A stretch of 64,000 nt of DNA from CADCVW01 sp964251385 (GTDB taxonomy: Bacteria > Pseudomonadota > Alphaproteobacteria > Sphingomonadales > Sphingomonadaceae). Shown in pieces: positions 42,504 through 52,931 of this stretch (positions are counted from its first letter, which is position 1; each line of letters opens with the position of its first letter). A program made the translations under genes and the position numbers. The stretch lies in contig CAXUJK010000002.1 of NCBI GenBank assembly GCA_964251385.1, positions 682,001 to 746,000 of the forward strand, given 5' to 3'. Under the pieces are notes generated by a model that saw only the letters and a program-made list of their open reading frames with translations, made no database searches and was not told where the DNA came from.

Positions 42504-43820
42504 ATGGGCATCGAAGTCAAAGTTCCGACGCTGGGCGAGTCCATTACCGAGGCGACGCTCGGCGCGTGGCTCAAGCAGCCGGGCGACGCGGTCGCAGCCG
42601 ACGAGCCGATCGCCAGCCTAGAGACGGACAAGGTCGCGGTGGAAGTGCCGGCACCCGCCGCCGGCACGATGGGCGCGCACGTGGTCGCGGCGGGCGACAC
42701 GGTGGCGGTCGGCGCGCTGATCGCCAGCATTGAGAGCGGCGGCGGCGTTTCCGCTCCGAAAGCCGACGCGCCAACGCAAGCCGTGCCCGCAACCGCGCCG
42801 CATGCCGAGACCAACACGACGGGGCATGGAGGCGTCGCGTTGAAAGGCAGCGACGAACATCAGGCCGGGCAGGAAAGCGCCGGCGGCACCGCACCTGCGA
42901 ACGCCATGTCGGAGGACGACCTTGCCGGCCTCGGCATCCCCCCGTCCGTCCGCCGCATGGCGCTCGAACGCGGGCTCGACCCGTCCAAGATCAGGGGCAG
43001 CGGCACCGACGGTCAACTGACCAAGGGCGACGTCCTCAACGCGGCGAGCGGCATCGTGGCGCAGCCTTCACAACCTGCTCCCGCCGCTTCTTCCGCCCCC
43101 GGTCCGCAGCCTGCGGCAAGCCGAAATGAAGAGCGCGTCAAGATGACGCGGCTGCGCCAGACGATCGCCAAGCGCCTGAAGGAAGCGCAGAACACGGCGG
43201 CGATGCTGACGACGTTCAACGACGTCGACATGACCGCCGTCATCGACGCCCGCGCACGCTACAAGGACCTGTTCGAGAAGAAGCACGGCATCCGGCTTGG
43301 CTTCATGGGCTTCTTCGTCAAAGCCGCGGTGCTCGCGCTAAAGGACATCCCGTCCGCCAACGCGTCGATCGAAGGCGAGGAGATCGTCTACCACGACTAT
43401 GCCGACATCTCCGTCGCGGTGTCCGCGCCGGGTGGGCTCGTGGTTCCAGTGATCCGCGACGCCGACAAGCTGACGTTCGCGCAGATCGAAAAGACCATCG
43501 CCGACTTCGGCAAGCGCGCCAAGGCGGGTACGCTGACGATGGACGACATGAAGGGCGGTACGTTCACGATCACCAACGGCGGCGTATTCGGGTCGTTGAT
43601 GAGCACCCCGATCATCAACCCGCCCCAGTCCGCCGTGCTCGGCATGCACCGGATCGAGGATCGACCGGTGGTCAAGGACGGCCAGGTCGTCGCCCGCCCG
43701 ATGATGTATCTGGCTTTGTCTTACGACCACCGCCTGATCGACGGGCGCGAGGCGGTCACCTTCCTCGTCCGCATGAAGGAAGCGATAGAGGACCCGACGC
43801 GGTTGCTCATCGACCTGTAA
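42504..43820 (+). CDS. sucB: Dihydrolipoyl succinyltransferase (E2 of 2-oxoglutarate dehydrogenase)
   Basis: 438 residues. N-terminal lipoyl domain with the lipoylated lysine in ETDKVAVEVPAPAAG; an Ala/Pro-rich linker; the peripheral subunit-binding domain (IPPSVRRMALERGLDPSKIRGSG); a second linker; and the catalytic domain with the active-site motif SYDHRLIDGREAV. One lipoyl domain only, as usual for SucB. Confidence 0.97.
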   Translation: MGIEVKVPTLGESITEATLGAWLKQPGDAVAADEPIASLETDKVAVEVPAPAAGTMGAHVVAAGDTVAVGALIASIESGGGVSAPKADAPTQAVPATAPHAETNTTGHGGVALKGSDEHQAGQESAGGTAPANAMSEDDLAGLGIPPSVRRMALERGLDPSKIRGSGTDGQLTKGDVLNAASGIVAQPSQPAPAASSAPGPQPAASRNEERVKMTRLRQTIAKRLKEAQNTAAMLTTFNDVDMTAVIDARARYKDLFEKKHGIRLGFMGFFVKAAVLALKDIPSANASIEGEEIVYHDYADISVAVSAPGGLVVPVIRDADKLTFAQIEKTIADFGKRAKAGTLTMDDMKGGTFTITNGGVFGSLMSTPIINPPQSAVLGMHRIEDRPVVKDGQVVARPMMYLALSYDHRLIDGREAVTFLVRMKEAIEDPTRLLIDL

Positions 43821-43858
43821 ACGCCCACTTGCATCCGTGAAGAATCGTGGAGCGATAA

Positions 43859-45253
43859 GTGGCTGATTACGACTACGACGTCCTCGTCATCGGCGCGGGA
43901 CCCGGCGGCTACGTCGCCGCGATCCGCGCGGCGCAACTAGGGCTGAAGACCGCGTGTGCCGAAAGCCGCGAGACGCTTGGGGGAACATGCCTCAACGTCG
44001 GGTGCATTCCGTCCAAGGCGCTTTTGCACGCGTCCGAGCTGTTCGCGGAAGCCTCGTCAGGGTCGTTGGCGAAGTTCGGCGTGAAGATGACCGGCGTCGA
44101 GCTCGACCTGACGCAGATGCATGCCGAAAAGGCCAAGGCGGTCGGCGAGCTGACGGGCGGCATCGCGTTCCTGTTCAAGAAGAACAAGGTCGAGTGGCTC
44201 AAGGGTCGCGCGACGTTCACGGGTAAGGACACGGTAGAGGTCGCGGGCAAGTCGGTGCGCGCCAGGAACATCGTCATCGCCACCGGATCGTCGGTCACCA
44301 CCCTGACCGGAATAGACATCGATCAGGAAGTCATCGTCGACTCCACGGGCGCGCTCGCGCTGCCCAAGGTACCCGAACATTTCGTCGTGATCGGCGGCGG
44401 CGTGATCGGGCTCGAACTCGGGTCCGTATGGAAGCGGCTTGGCGCACGCGTCACCGTGATCGAGTTTCTCGACGAAGTGCTCCCCGGCCTCGATGGCGAG
44501 GTCCGCAAGGAGGCGCGCAAGATCTTCGCCAAGCAGGGTTTCCAGTTCAAGCTCGGCACCAAGGTTACGGGCGTGCAGCGCAACGGCGCGACAGCGACGA
44601 TCACCGTCGAACCCGCCGCAGGAGGCGCACCGGAGACGATGGAAGCGGACGCGGTGCTCGTCGCGATCGGGCGCAAGCCCAACGTCGACGGACTCGGCCT
44701 CGAAGCCGCGGGCCTCACGCTAAACAAGCGCAACCAGATCGAGGTCGACCACGACTTCGCGACCGCCGTTCCCGGCATCTGGGCGATCGGCGACGTCATC
44801 CCCGGCCTCATGCTCGCGCACAAGGCGGAGGACGAAGGCATCGCGGTCGCCGAAAACATCGCCGGGCAGACGGGCATCGTCAACCACGCGGTCATCCCGT
44901 CCGTCGTCTACACCAACCCGGAAATCGCCGCCGTCGGCATGACCGAAGAGGAAGCGAAGGCCAGAGGCGAGATCAAGGTCGGCAAGTTCCCCTTTGCCGC
45001 CAACAGCCGCGCGAAAACCAACCGCGACACGGACGGGTTCGTCAAGATCGTCGCGGACGCCAAGACCGACCGCGTGCTCGGCGTCCACATCATCTCGTCA
45101 TTGGCGGGCGACATGATCGCGCAGGCGTGCCAGGCGATGGAGTTCGGCGCGACATCGGAAGACATCGCCTACACCTGCCACGCGCACCCGACGCACGCCG
45201 AGGCGATCAAGGAAGCCGCGATGGCGGTCACGGGCAAGCCGATCCACATCTAG
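43859..45253 (+). CDS. lpd: Dihydrolipoamide dehydrogenase (E3)
   Basis: 464 residues from a GTG start at 43859 (VADYDYDVLVIGAGPGGYVA). Redox disulfide in GGTCLNVGCIPSK, second nucleotide motif VVIGGGVIGLELGSVW, FAD segment GIWAIGDVIPGLMLAHKAEDEG, and the His-Glu pair in CHAHPTHAEAIKEA. It reoxidises lipoamide in the 2-oxoglutarate complex. The last TCA gene of the run; its stop directly abuts the GTG of the PepSY gene. Confidence 0.96.
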   Translation: MADYDYDVLVIGAGPGGYVAAIRAAQLGLKTACAESRETLGGTCLNVGCIPSKALLHASELFAEASSGSLAKFGVKMTGVELDLTQMHAEKAKAVGELTGGIAFLFKKNKVEWLKGRATFTGKDTVEVAGKSVRARNIVIATGSSVTTLTGIDIDQEVIVDSTGALALPKVPEHFVVIGGGVIGLELGSVWKRLGARVTVIEFLDEVLPGLDGEVRKEARKIFAKQGFQFKLGTKVTGVQRNGATATITVEPAAGGAPETMEADAVLVAIGRKPNVDGLGLEAAGLTLNKRNQIEVDHDFATAVPGIWAIGDVIPGLMLAHKAEDEGIAVAENIAGQTGIVNHAVIPSVVYTNPEIAAVGMTEEEAKARGEIKVGKFPFAANSRAKTNRDTDGFVKIVADAKTDRVLGVHIISSLAGDMIAQACQAMEFGATSEDIAYTCHAHPTHAEAIKEAAMAVTGKPIHI

Positions 45254-45925
45254 GTGCGCGCCTTCCTAGCCCGCGCCCACGTCTGGATCGGCTGGCTCGT
45301 CGCCGTGCCGGTCCTGCTGTGGACGGCGAGCGGCCTGTGGATGGTCGCGCGCCCGATTGAGGAAGTGCGCGGCGAGCACCTCGTCGCCAAGGCTCCGCCG
45401 CTCGTGCTGCCGCCAACACTGGTGCCGCCACGAATGACGGCGCGTGCTATGACCAAGGTCGATATCGGTCGTCGCGCGGGTTCGCCCGTTTGGACGATCG
45501 CCTACGCCGACGGCGGCGCGTCCACGGCCAACCTGACGACCGGAGCGCCGTTACCACCGCTGACGCGCGCAGAGGCGCTTGCGGCCGCTCGCAACCATCT
45601 GGTCCGTGCCGCGCCCGTCGAGCAGGTTACGCGAACGCCCGCCGACGCACCGCCGATCGATCTGCGCCGCGCCCGACCCGCCTGGCGGGTCCAGTTCGCC
45701 GACGGTGCGCGCGTCTACGTCGATGCCGACACCGGCGCGGTGCTTGCGCTGCGCACGCGGCAGTGGCGGTTGTTCGATCTCATGTGGGGCCTGCACATAC
45801 TGGCACCGCGAGCCCGCGAGAATACCAGTCACGCCGTGTTGATCGTCGCCGCGGCGCTGGCGCTGATAACGGTCGTCGTCGGGACGGTACTTTTGCCGTG
45901 GTCGCGCTACACGCGCTCACGCTGA
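45254..45925 (+). CDS. PepSY-domain membrane protein
   Basis: 223 residues, starting with GTG immediately after the lpd stop. An N-terminal transmembrane helix (HVWIGWLVAVPVLLWTASGLWM), a periplasmic PepSY-like region (WRVQFADGARVYVDADTGAVLALR) and a C-terminal helix (HAVLIVAAALALITVVVGTVLLP) match small PepSY_TM proteins, which are often tied to iron or flavin reduction. Function unknown; linkage to lpd suggests only co-transcription. Confidence 0.72.
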   Translation: MRAFLARAHVWIGWLVAVPVLLWTASGLWMVARPIEEVRGEHLVAKAPPLVLPPTLVPPRMTARAMTKVDIGRRAGSPVWTIAYADGGASTANLTTGAPLPPLTRAEALAAARNHLVRAAPVEQVTRTPADAPPIDLRRARPAWRVQFADGARVYVDADTGAVLALRTRQWRLFDLMWGLHILAPRARENTSHAVLIVAAALALITVVVGTVLLPWSRYTRSR

Positions 45926-45937
45926 GCGGCGCTGCCC

Positions 45938-46561
45938 GTGTTCAGCCCGCCCGAATTTTCGGCCTTACTTGCCGCCTTCCTCGATATCGCCGCAATTTTT
46001 GTGTTCGCGCTGACGGGGGCGCTCGTCGCTGCGTCCAAGCGGCAGACGCTCGTAACCTTTGCGTTCTTCGCGGTGGTCGCGGGCGTGGGCGGCGGATCCG
46101 TGCGCGATCTGCTGATCGGCGCGCGCGTATTCTGGATCGATCACGATCTCTCGCTCGCCGCCTGCCTGATCGCGGCGTTGACCGTGTGGGCCGCGCCGAA
46201 AACATGGTGGCAGGGCCGCGCGCTCGACTGGCTCGATGCGGTGGGGCTGGCCGCCTACGCGACATTCGGCGCGGCCAAGGCGCTGGCGTACGGCGTCGCA
46301 CCGCTGCCGGCGATCGCCATGGGCGTGTTGACCGGATGCCTCGGCGGCATTCTGCGCGACGTGCTGGCGGGCCGGCCGTCAATCCTGATGCGTCCAGAAC
46401 TGTACGTGACAGCGGCGGCCTTGTCTGCTGCCTTGGTCGTCGGACTGCTCTTGGTGGACGTGCCCACGATGGTGGCGGGTCCGGTAGCGGCTGCCGCAGG
46501 ATTCGCGTTGCGCGCGCTGGCGATCGCCAAGGGATTGCGGTTGCCGGCCTATCGGCTTTAA
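45938..46561 (+). CDS. TRIC-family (UPF0126/YadS-like) membrane protein
   Basis: 207 residues from a GTG at 45938, with about seven hydrophobic helices in two repeats. The twin glycine-rich motifs VAGVGGGSVRDLLIG and LGGILRDVLAG are diagnostic of the UPF0126 family, structurally related to trimeric intracellular cation channels. The substrate in bacteria is unsettled. Twelve bases after the PepSY gene. Confidence 0.85.
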   Translation: MFSPPEFSALLAAFLDIAAIFVFALTGALVAASKRQTLVTFAFFAVVAGVGGGSVRDLLIGARVFWIDHDLSLAACLIAALTVWAAPKTWWQGRALDWLDAVGLAAYATFGAAKALAYGVAPLPAIAMGVLTGCLGGILRDVLAGRPSILMRPELYVTAAALSAALVVGLLLVDVPTMVAGPVAAAAGFALRALAIAKGLRLPAYRL

Positions 46562-46590
46562 CGAGCCGCCTCACGTGCAGAATGCGGTTC

Positions 46591-48474
46591 TCAGCCGCCT
46601 CGCTTCAGTAGAGACAGCAACGACGCACCCCGCCACATGTCTGCACGTGAGGCCGCGCCGACGGGCGGGCATTCCAGGCACCGGACCTGCACCGCAGGCC
46701 CACCGACAATTGCACCCGCATCCGCGACGGCACGAGCGATCTGCAGCTCCGGACGCCCGGTCACGCCTCCGAAAGCGTCATACGATGTCGCCTGCTCGCT
46801 CTCGTCCTCTCCGGTGCCGCTGAACATCTGCGTCAGCGAGGCAAGGAGCGAAGGCGGCTGGTCGAGATAGACGGGTGCGTAGCCCGTGCCCAGCTTGGCA
46901 AGGCTTGCCGCCTTGGCGACCGCTTCGGACAGCCCGCCGAAGCTGTCGACCAGGCCGAGTTGACGCGCGCTCGTCCCGTCCCAAACCCGACCTTGCGCGA
47001 CCTGATCGACGCGTTGCACCGGCAGCTTGCGCGAGGCCGACACCAGGCCGAGGAACCGCGCGTACGTGCTTTCGATGCTGAGCTGGATAAGTTGACTAAA
47101 CTGCGGCGATGGCCCGCGCAGCACGTCGGGCTCGCCCGAAAGCGGCGTCGTCTTGACCCCATCCGCGCCGATCCCGACCTTCTGCAACGCGCCCTGAAAC
47201 GACGGGATGATCCCGAAGACGCCAATGGAGCCCGTGATCGTCGATCGTTCGGCCATGACGTGGTCCGCGGGCATGGCCACCCAGTAGCCGCCCGATGCCG
47301 CGACCGATCCCATCGACGCCACCACGGGTATGCCGCGCGACTTGGCGTTGAGCACTGCCTGCCGGATGCGCTCGGATGCGAGCACCGACCCGCCGCCGCT
47401 ATCGATGCGCACGACCAGCGCTTTCAGGTCGCGCGTGTCGAGCGCGCGGTCGATCACGGCCGCGATCGTGTCGCCGCCAGCCGTCCCGTTCGGCGCGCGC
47501 CCGTCGACGATGTTGCCCGCGATCGTGACGACGCCGACCGTGCCGTCCGTCGGCTGCGCGGCGACAACCGTTCGGGTCCAGTCGGCCATCTTGATCGCGT
47601 TGAAGCTGCCAGGGACGTCGTCCTTGGCCACCCCTGCCAACGCTGCCATGCGCTTTCCGAACGCGGTGCGGTCGCCGATCTTGTCCACCAACCCCGCGCG
47701 CAGCGAAGCCTGCGCAAGGTCGCCGTTCGCCGCGCGCACGAACGCCGCCGGATCCGACACCGCCGCAGCGATTCGCGCTTTCGGCCGCGCCCTGGCGACA
47801 TTCGCCTGCCAGTTCTGCCACAACGAGTTCGCAAGCGCCTGCGCGGCCGCCTTGGCTTCAGGCGACTGATCCGTGCGGATCAATGGTTCGACCGCCGCTT
47901 TGTACGTGCCGACGCGGTAGACGTTGGCGGTGACGCCGAGCTTGTCGAGCACTTCCTTGAAGTACAAGTTATTGCCGCCCGGCCCTGCGACGACTACGCC
48001 GCCCAGTGGATTGAGCCAGATCTCCGAGGCGTGCGCGGCGAGCTGGTAGCTGTCGTCGCTGTATCCCGTCGCATAGGCGATTACGGGCTTGTTACGTTTG
48101 ACCAGGTCGATCGCGGTCGCGACGTCGTCCAGGCTTGCCTGCCCGCCGCCGATGAACTGGTCGAGATCGAGCGCCACGGCTTTGACGCGGCCGTCGGTCG
48201 CCGCGGCTTCCAGTCCCATGACGACGTCGCGCAGCCGATATTCCCGCAGCACCGGACCGCCGCCGGCGAACTCGGCGAACGGGTCCGCCTCGGCGGGTTG
48301 CTCGACGATCGACCCGCGCAGGTCCATGACGAGCGCGCCGTCGCGGATGCCCGCCGGGTTCGCGCCCGCCGAAAGCCCTGCGTACAACAGGCCGAAAAAC
48401 AGCAGCATCAGGATCAGGACGAGCGCGTCCTTGACCCCGACAAGAACTCGCCAAACGCCACGCACGAACCGCAT
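46591..48474 (-). CDS. sppA: Signal peptide peptidase SppA (67K type)
   Basis: 627 residues, the long tandem-domain form. An N-terminal transmembrane helix (ALVLILMLLFFGLLYAGLSA) anchors it facing the periplasm. The catalytic Lys lies in RVGTYKAAVEPLIRTDQSPE of the first half and the catalytic Ser in VASMGSVAASGGYWVAMPAD of the second half. It degrades cleaved signal peptides. Divergent from groES. Confidence 0.94.
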   Translation of the reverse strand: MRFVRGVWRVLVGVKDALVLILMLLFFGLLYAGLSAGANPAGIRDGALVMDLRGSIVEQPAEADPFAEFAGGGPVLREYRLRDVVMGLEAAATDGRVKAVALDLDQFIGGGQASLDDVATAIDLVKRNKPVIAYATGYSDDSYQLAAHASEIWLNPLGGVVVAGPGGNNLYFKEVLDKLGVTANVYRVGTYKAAVEPLIRTDQSPEAKAAAQALANSLWQNWQANVARARPKARIAAAVSDPAAFVRAANGDLAQASLRAGLVDKIGDRTAFGKRMAALAGVAKDDVPGSFNAIKMADWTRTVVAAQPTDGTVGVVTIAGNIVDGRAPNGTAGGDTIAAVIDRALDTRDLKALVVRIDSGGGSVLASERIRQAVLNAKSRGIPVVASMGSVAASGGYWVAMPADHVMAERSTITGSIGVFGIIPSFQGALQKVGIGADGVKTTPLSGEPDVLRGPSPQFSQLIQLSIESTYARFLGLVSASRKLPVQRVDQVAQGRVWDGTSARQLGLVDSFGGLSEAVAKAASLAKLGTGYAPVYLDQPPSLLASLTQMFSGTGEDESEQATSYDAFGGVTGRPELQIARAVADAGAIVGGPAVQVRCLECPPVGAASRADMWRGASLLSLLKRGG

Positions 48475-48582
48475 CTTGTCACCCTATCGACTTGCCCGTG
48501 CGCTACCCGAGCGTTCACGGTCACGCAAAGAAATTGCAGAACGACGGTTGATCCAGGTGAACACAGGCTTACATGGCGGGGG

Positions 48583-48609
48583 CTGGCACTCGCCTCGGCT
48601 GAGTGCCAG
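48583..48609. promoter_or_regulatory. CIRCE operator (HrcA site) upstream of groES
   Basis: CTGGCACTC-N9-GAGTGCCAG is a perfect 9-bp inverted repeat with the CIRCE spacing; the consensus is TTAGCACTC-N9-GAGTGCTAA. It lies 38 bases upstream of the groES ATG. A possible promoter (TTGATC at 48548, TTACAT at 48569) is just upstream, so HrcA bound here would block groESL transcription in unstressed cells. Confidence 0.92.
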
Positions 48610-48646
48610 TCACGATATCATCAACGACACACAAGGGGTTTCCCAC

Positions 48647-48934
48647 ATGAACTTCAGACCGCTGCACGACCGCGTTCTCGTTCGCCGCATCGAAGCCGAC
48701 GAAAAGACCGCGGGCGGCATCATCATTCCCGACACCGCCAAGGAAAAGCCGCAGGAAGGCGAAGTCGTCTCCGCCGGCACCGGCGCACGCAACGAAGCGG
48801 GCACGGTCGTGCCGCTCGAGGTCAAGGCGGGCGACAAGATCCTGTTCGGCAAATGGTCGGGCACCGAGGTCAAGGTCGACGGCGAAGAGCTGATCATCAT
48901 GAAGGAAAGCGACATTCTCGGGATCGTCGGCTAA
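48647..48934 (+). CDS. groES: Co-chaperonin GroES
   Basis: 95 residues. FRPLHDRVLVRRIEADEKTAGGIIIPD with the mobile loop (KTAGGIIIP) that docks on GroEL, and the C-terminal EELIIMKESDILGIVG. Controlled by the CIRCE element upstream; groEL follows 51 bases later. Confidence 0.98.
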   Translation: MNFRPLHDRVLVRRIEADEKTAGGIIIPDTAKEKPQEGEVVSAGTGARNEAGTVVPLEVKAGDKILFGKWSGTEVKVDGEELIIMKESDILGIVG

Positions 48935-48985
48935 CTTCCGCCCAGCCATCAACTTCATCAACTTAAAGATCGAAAGGGCACCATC

Positions 48986-50635
<1,650 letters not shown>

Positions 50636-50642
50636 TTTCGCA

Positions 50643-50666
50643 TCGGGGCAGCGAAAGCTGCCCCGA
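50643..50666 (+). terminator. Hairpin after groEL
   Basis: TCGGGGCAGC (50643-50652) and GCTGCCCCGA (50657-50666) form a perfect 10-bp stem with a GAAA tetraloop seven bases after the groEL stop. No T-tract follows, so it may protect the mRNA end or act with the downstream terminator. Confidence 0.7.
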
Positions 50667-50729
50667 AGACGAAATTAGAACGGCCGGCGAGGCGGCAAAG
50701 CTTCGCTTCGCCGAACTCGTCCGACGTCA

Positions 50730-50748
50730 GCTTGGGCTTTGCCCAAGC
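50730..50748. repeat. Short hairpin, repeat-like
   Basis: GCTTGGGC-TTT-GCCCAAGC is a perfect 8-bp palindrome with a three-base loop. It sits in a 230-base gene-free stretch between groEL and the next gene and resembles a dispersed sphingomonad repeat. It could also serve as part of the termination region. Confidence 0.5.
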
Positions 50749-50784
50749 CTTCCTGCCACTACCAACCACACCAGAACCAGATCA

Positions 50785-50814
50785 GGCCGGAGGAGCAATC
50801 CTCCGGCCTTTTCT
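50785..50814 (+). terminator. Rho-independent terminator
   Basis: GGCCGGAGG (50785-50793) pairs with CCTCCGGCC (50800-50808) and is followed directly by TTTTCT. A classical intrinsic terminator on the plus strand that should end groESL transcription before the next gene. Confidence 0.85.
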
Positions 50815-50862
50815 ATGCCGCATCATGCCGGTACGCTCTGTTGAGACTTGGGGAACACGGAC

Positions 50863-51564
50863 ATGAAACGCGCTCTACTCGCCCTTACCGCGCTGGCCCT
50901 CGCGGTCCCCGCCTCCGCGATCGAACCGCGCGCGATCCGCTCCGCCAAGCAGGTCAAGGCCCCCAACGGCGCGGTCCGCCTGTCCGTACGCAGTCAGGTT
51001 CAGCAGCAGGGAACGCTCCACGTCTGGTTCGTCCGCACGGACGGCGACCCCGCGAACAACGCCGATGTCCTCAAATTCGAACGCGGGCAGGGTGTGCCGC
51101 TCGCGGGATCGAACATGATGGACACGCGGCCGCTGATCTTCGCGGTCCGACCCGGCCGCTACCGTCTTCTCGCGCACGGAGTGCAGTGTCCCGGGCTGCC
51201 GCCGGAAGGTACGTTCGCCTGCTCGGTCACGCAGTTCGGCAGCACGACGCAGAAATCCGCGGCGCGTTACGGCATGGATGCGCCCGAATTCGAGGTCGTC
51301 GCGGGCAAGGTCACCGATATCGGCGACGTGATCCTGGAAGCGACCGAGGGATCGCCGATCGACGAGGCGAACGCGTTCGCCTTCATGCAGAGGAACGCGC
51401 GCGCGTTCCAGATCCGCTTTCAACCCGCCGCCCGTCCGCTGCCCGACGGCTTTGCGGCGGCGATGACCGGGCCGCCCCCGGTCGTCGCTCCCGAGTTCCG
51501 ATCGAAGATCAGTTGTGCCAAACGCCCCAAGGGCGCGGCGCTCTACTTCCCGTTCACCTGCTGA
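50863..51564 (+). CDS. Secreted protein of unknown function
   Basis: 233 residues with a signal peptide (MKRALLALTALALAVPASAI). The mature part is beta-rich with four cysteines (VQCPG, FACSV, KISCAK, PFTC), consistent with disulfides in the periplasm. Segments such as FAVRPGRYRLLAHGVQCPG suggest a surface or periplasmic beta-sandwich protein. No family recognised. Preceded by a terminator, so it has its own promoter. Confidence 0.75.
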   Translation: MKRALLALTALALAVPASAIEPRAIRSAKQVKAPNGAVRLSVRSQVQQQGTLHVWFVRTDGDPANNADVLKFERGQGVPLAGSNMMDTRPLIFAVRPGRYRLLAHGVQCPGLPPEGTFACSVTQFGSTTQKSAARYGMDAPEFEVVAGKVTDIGDVILEATEGSPIDEANAFAFMQRNARAFQIRFQPAARPLPDGFAAAMTGPPPVVAPEFRSKISCAKRPKGAALYFPFTC

Positions 51565-51576
51565 GCGCCCGAAGCA

Positions 51577-51750
51577 CTATTCTTCGGTCTCGTCGTCGTT
51601 CGCGCCTTCGTCGTCGACTGGCTCGTCGAGCATCGCGGCCGCATCGTTCAACTGCCGATCCTCGTCCGCGCTGAGTTCGTCCTTGCGATCCTCGCCGCCG
51701 CCGCACGCGGCCAGCATCAACATCGCCGCAAGAGCCAGCGCACGGCGCAT
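51577..51750 (-). CDS. Small acidic lipoprotein (57 aa)
   Basis: MRRALALAAMLMLAACGGG is a lipoprotein signal with lipobox LAAC, followed by a very acidic tail of about 40 residues (DELSADEDRQ, DEPVDDEGANDDETEE). Its ATG overlaps the upstream lipoprotein stop by one base (TGATG). Function unknown. The acidic tail could be unstructured. Confidence 0.65.
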   Translation of the reverse strand: MRRALALAAMLMLAACGGGEDRKDELSADEDRQLNDAAAMLDEPVDDEGANDDETEE

Positions 51751-52016
51751 CAGTAGGTGACGACCTTGGCCTTGCCCGATCCGGCGTTGGCGCGATTGTC
51801 GGGTGCCGTGTCGTCGATGCTGTTGCTCAGCCGGTCGAGTTCGGCATCCGCGGCGGCCGTCGCGTCGGCGGTCGCGGCCTGCGTGTCCGACACGGCTTCG
51901 GCGGTGACCGCGTCGACGGTGGTGGCGGCCGCGACATTGCCGTCGCCCGCGCCATCGGAGGCGCCGCCGCACGCACCCAGCGCCAGCGTCGATAATGTTG
52001 CGAAAAGAAACTTCAT
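51750..52016 (-). CDS. Small Ala-rich lipoprotein (88 aa)
   Basis: MKFLFATLSTLALGACGGAS carries a lipobox (LGAC). The mature protein is Ala/Thr/Asp-rich (AAATTVDAVTAEAVSDTQAATADATAAADAEL) with a basic end (GSGKAKVVTY). No family recognised. Lies ten bases downstream of mlaA on the same strand and is coupled to the next small lipoprotein. Confidence 0.65.
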   Translation of the reverse strand: MKFLFATLSTLALGACGGASDGAGDGNVAAATTVDAVTAEAVSDTQAATADATAAADAELDRLSNSIDDTAPDNRANAGSGKAKVVTY

Positions 52017-52026
52017 GCCCAGGCTC

Positions 52027-52854
52027 CTAACGCCGTCTGCGCCGCTGGCGAGCGGGGGGAGGCGACGCGCGCGGCGGTCCTGCACGCGTCGGCGACACGC
52101 CCGCGTTGCCGCGGTCGATATCGCGCAACGCCGCGTCCAGTTCGCGTTCGGCATCTCCGGCCGAACTCCCGTCCCTGTCCGCGATGTCCGCCGCACGTCG
52201 CTGGAAATACGCGGAGCGCGTCGTCGCGTACGGGTCTGCGCTCGTCGCCAGCACCTGTTCGACGCCGCTGTCGATCAGGTCCGACCGCGAGCTCAAGACG
52301 CGCCCCGCGACAATCGCCGCGCTTTCGCTCGCGGTCGGGTTGAGAACCTGTCCGGTGAAGATGTACTGCGGATCGGCAACCATGCCGACGCCGATCCCGG
52401 CCGCGTCGCGCACCGTCGAAGGGCCCAGCAGCGGGAGGACGAGGTAACCGCCATCCTTGACCCCCCACGTCGCCAGTGTCTGCCCCAGATCCTCGCGCGT
52501 CGGCTTGAGACCCAGGCCGGTAGCATGGTCGGCCAACCCGCCGACCCCGATGGTGGAGTTGACCACGAACCGCCCGAGCGAATTGGCCGCGCGCCGAGGC
52601 TTGCCCTGGAGCAGCGAGTTGATCGCCGACCAGGGCTCGGTCAGGTTTTCCAGCACGCGCGAGAACCCGCGGCGCAGCGGAGACGGGGTAACCTTGCGAA
52701 CGCCAACGGTTACCGGCCGCAATACCGCCTTGTCGACGGCGTTGTTCACCTTGAACATGGCGCGGTTATACCCGCCGAGCGGATCCGACCCGGGCTTGGT
52801 CGCGCACGCGCCCAGCGACATGGTTGCAAGAAGAAGGAGGTGGCGCTTCGTCAT
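52027..52854 (-). CDS. mlaA: MlaA-family outer-membrane lipoprotein
   Basis: 275 residues from the ATG at 52854, which has AAGGAG at good spacing; the GTG three bases upstream is less likely. Lipobox LGAC, then DPLGGYNRAMFKVNNAVDKAVLRPV, NLTEPWSAINSLLQG, RFVVNSTIGVGGLADHA and YLVLPLLGPSTVRDAAG, all typical of VacJ/MlaA, which removes phospholipids from the outer leaflet of the outer membrane. The C-terminus is a long basic tail (PPPARQRRRRR) not usual for the family. Divergent from the methionine operon. Confidence 0.9.
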   Translation of the reverse strand: MTKRHLLLLATMSLGACATKPGSDPLGGYNRAMFKVNNAVDKAVLRPVTVGVRKVTPSPLRRGFSRVLENLTEPWSAINSLLQGKPRRAANSLGRFVVNSTIGVGGLADHATGLGLKPTREDLGQTLATWGVKDGGYLVLPLLGPSTVRDAAGIGVGMVADPQYIFTGQVLNPTASESAAIVAGRVLSSRSDLIDSGVEQVLATSADPYATTRSAYFQRRAADIADRDGSSAGDAERELDAALRDIDRGNAGVSPTRAGPPRASPPPARQRRRRR

Positions 52855-52895
52855 CACCGGCTCCTTGCCACGGAACGCCGCCGCGCGACAAGCGA

Positions 52896-52924
52896 TTGAC
52901 GGATATAAGGATATCCTTATATCC
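52896..52924 (+). promoter_or_regulatory. Promoter overlapped by a 24-bp perfect palindrome (ArsR-type operator)
   Basis: GGATATAAGGAT/ATCCTTATATCC at 52901-52924 is a perfect palindrome. A -35-like TTGACG (52896-52901) and a -10-like TATATC (52918-52923) at 16-base spacing flank and overlap it. Binding of the ArsR-type protein encoded just downstream would block RNA polymerase, giving autoregulation of the arsR-MT, metF and metH genes. Confidence 0.8.
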
Positions 52925-52931
52925 TTATGCT

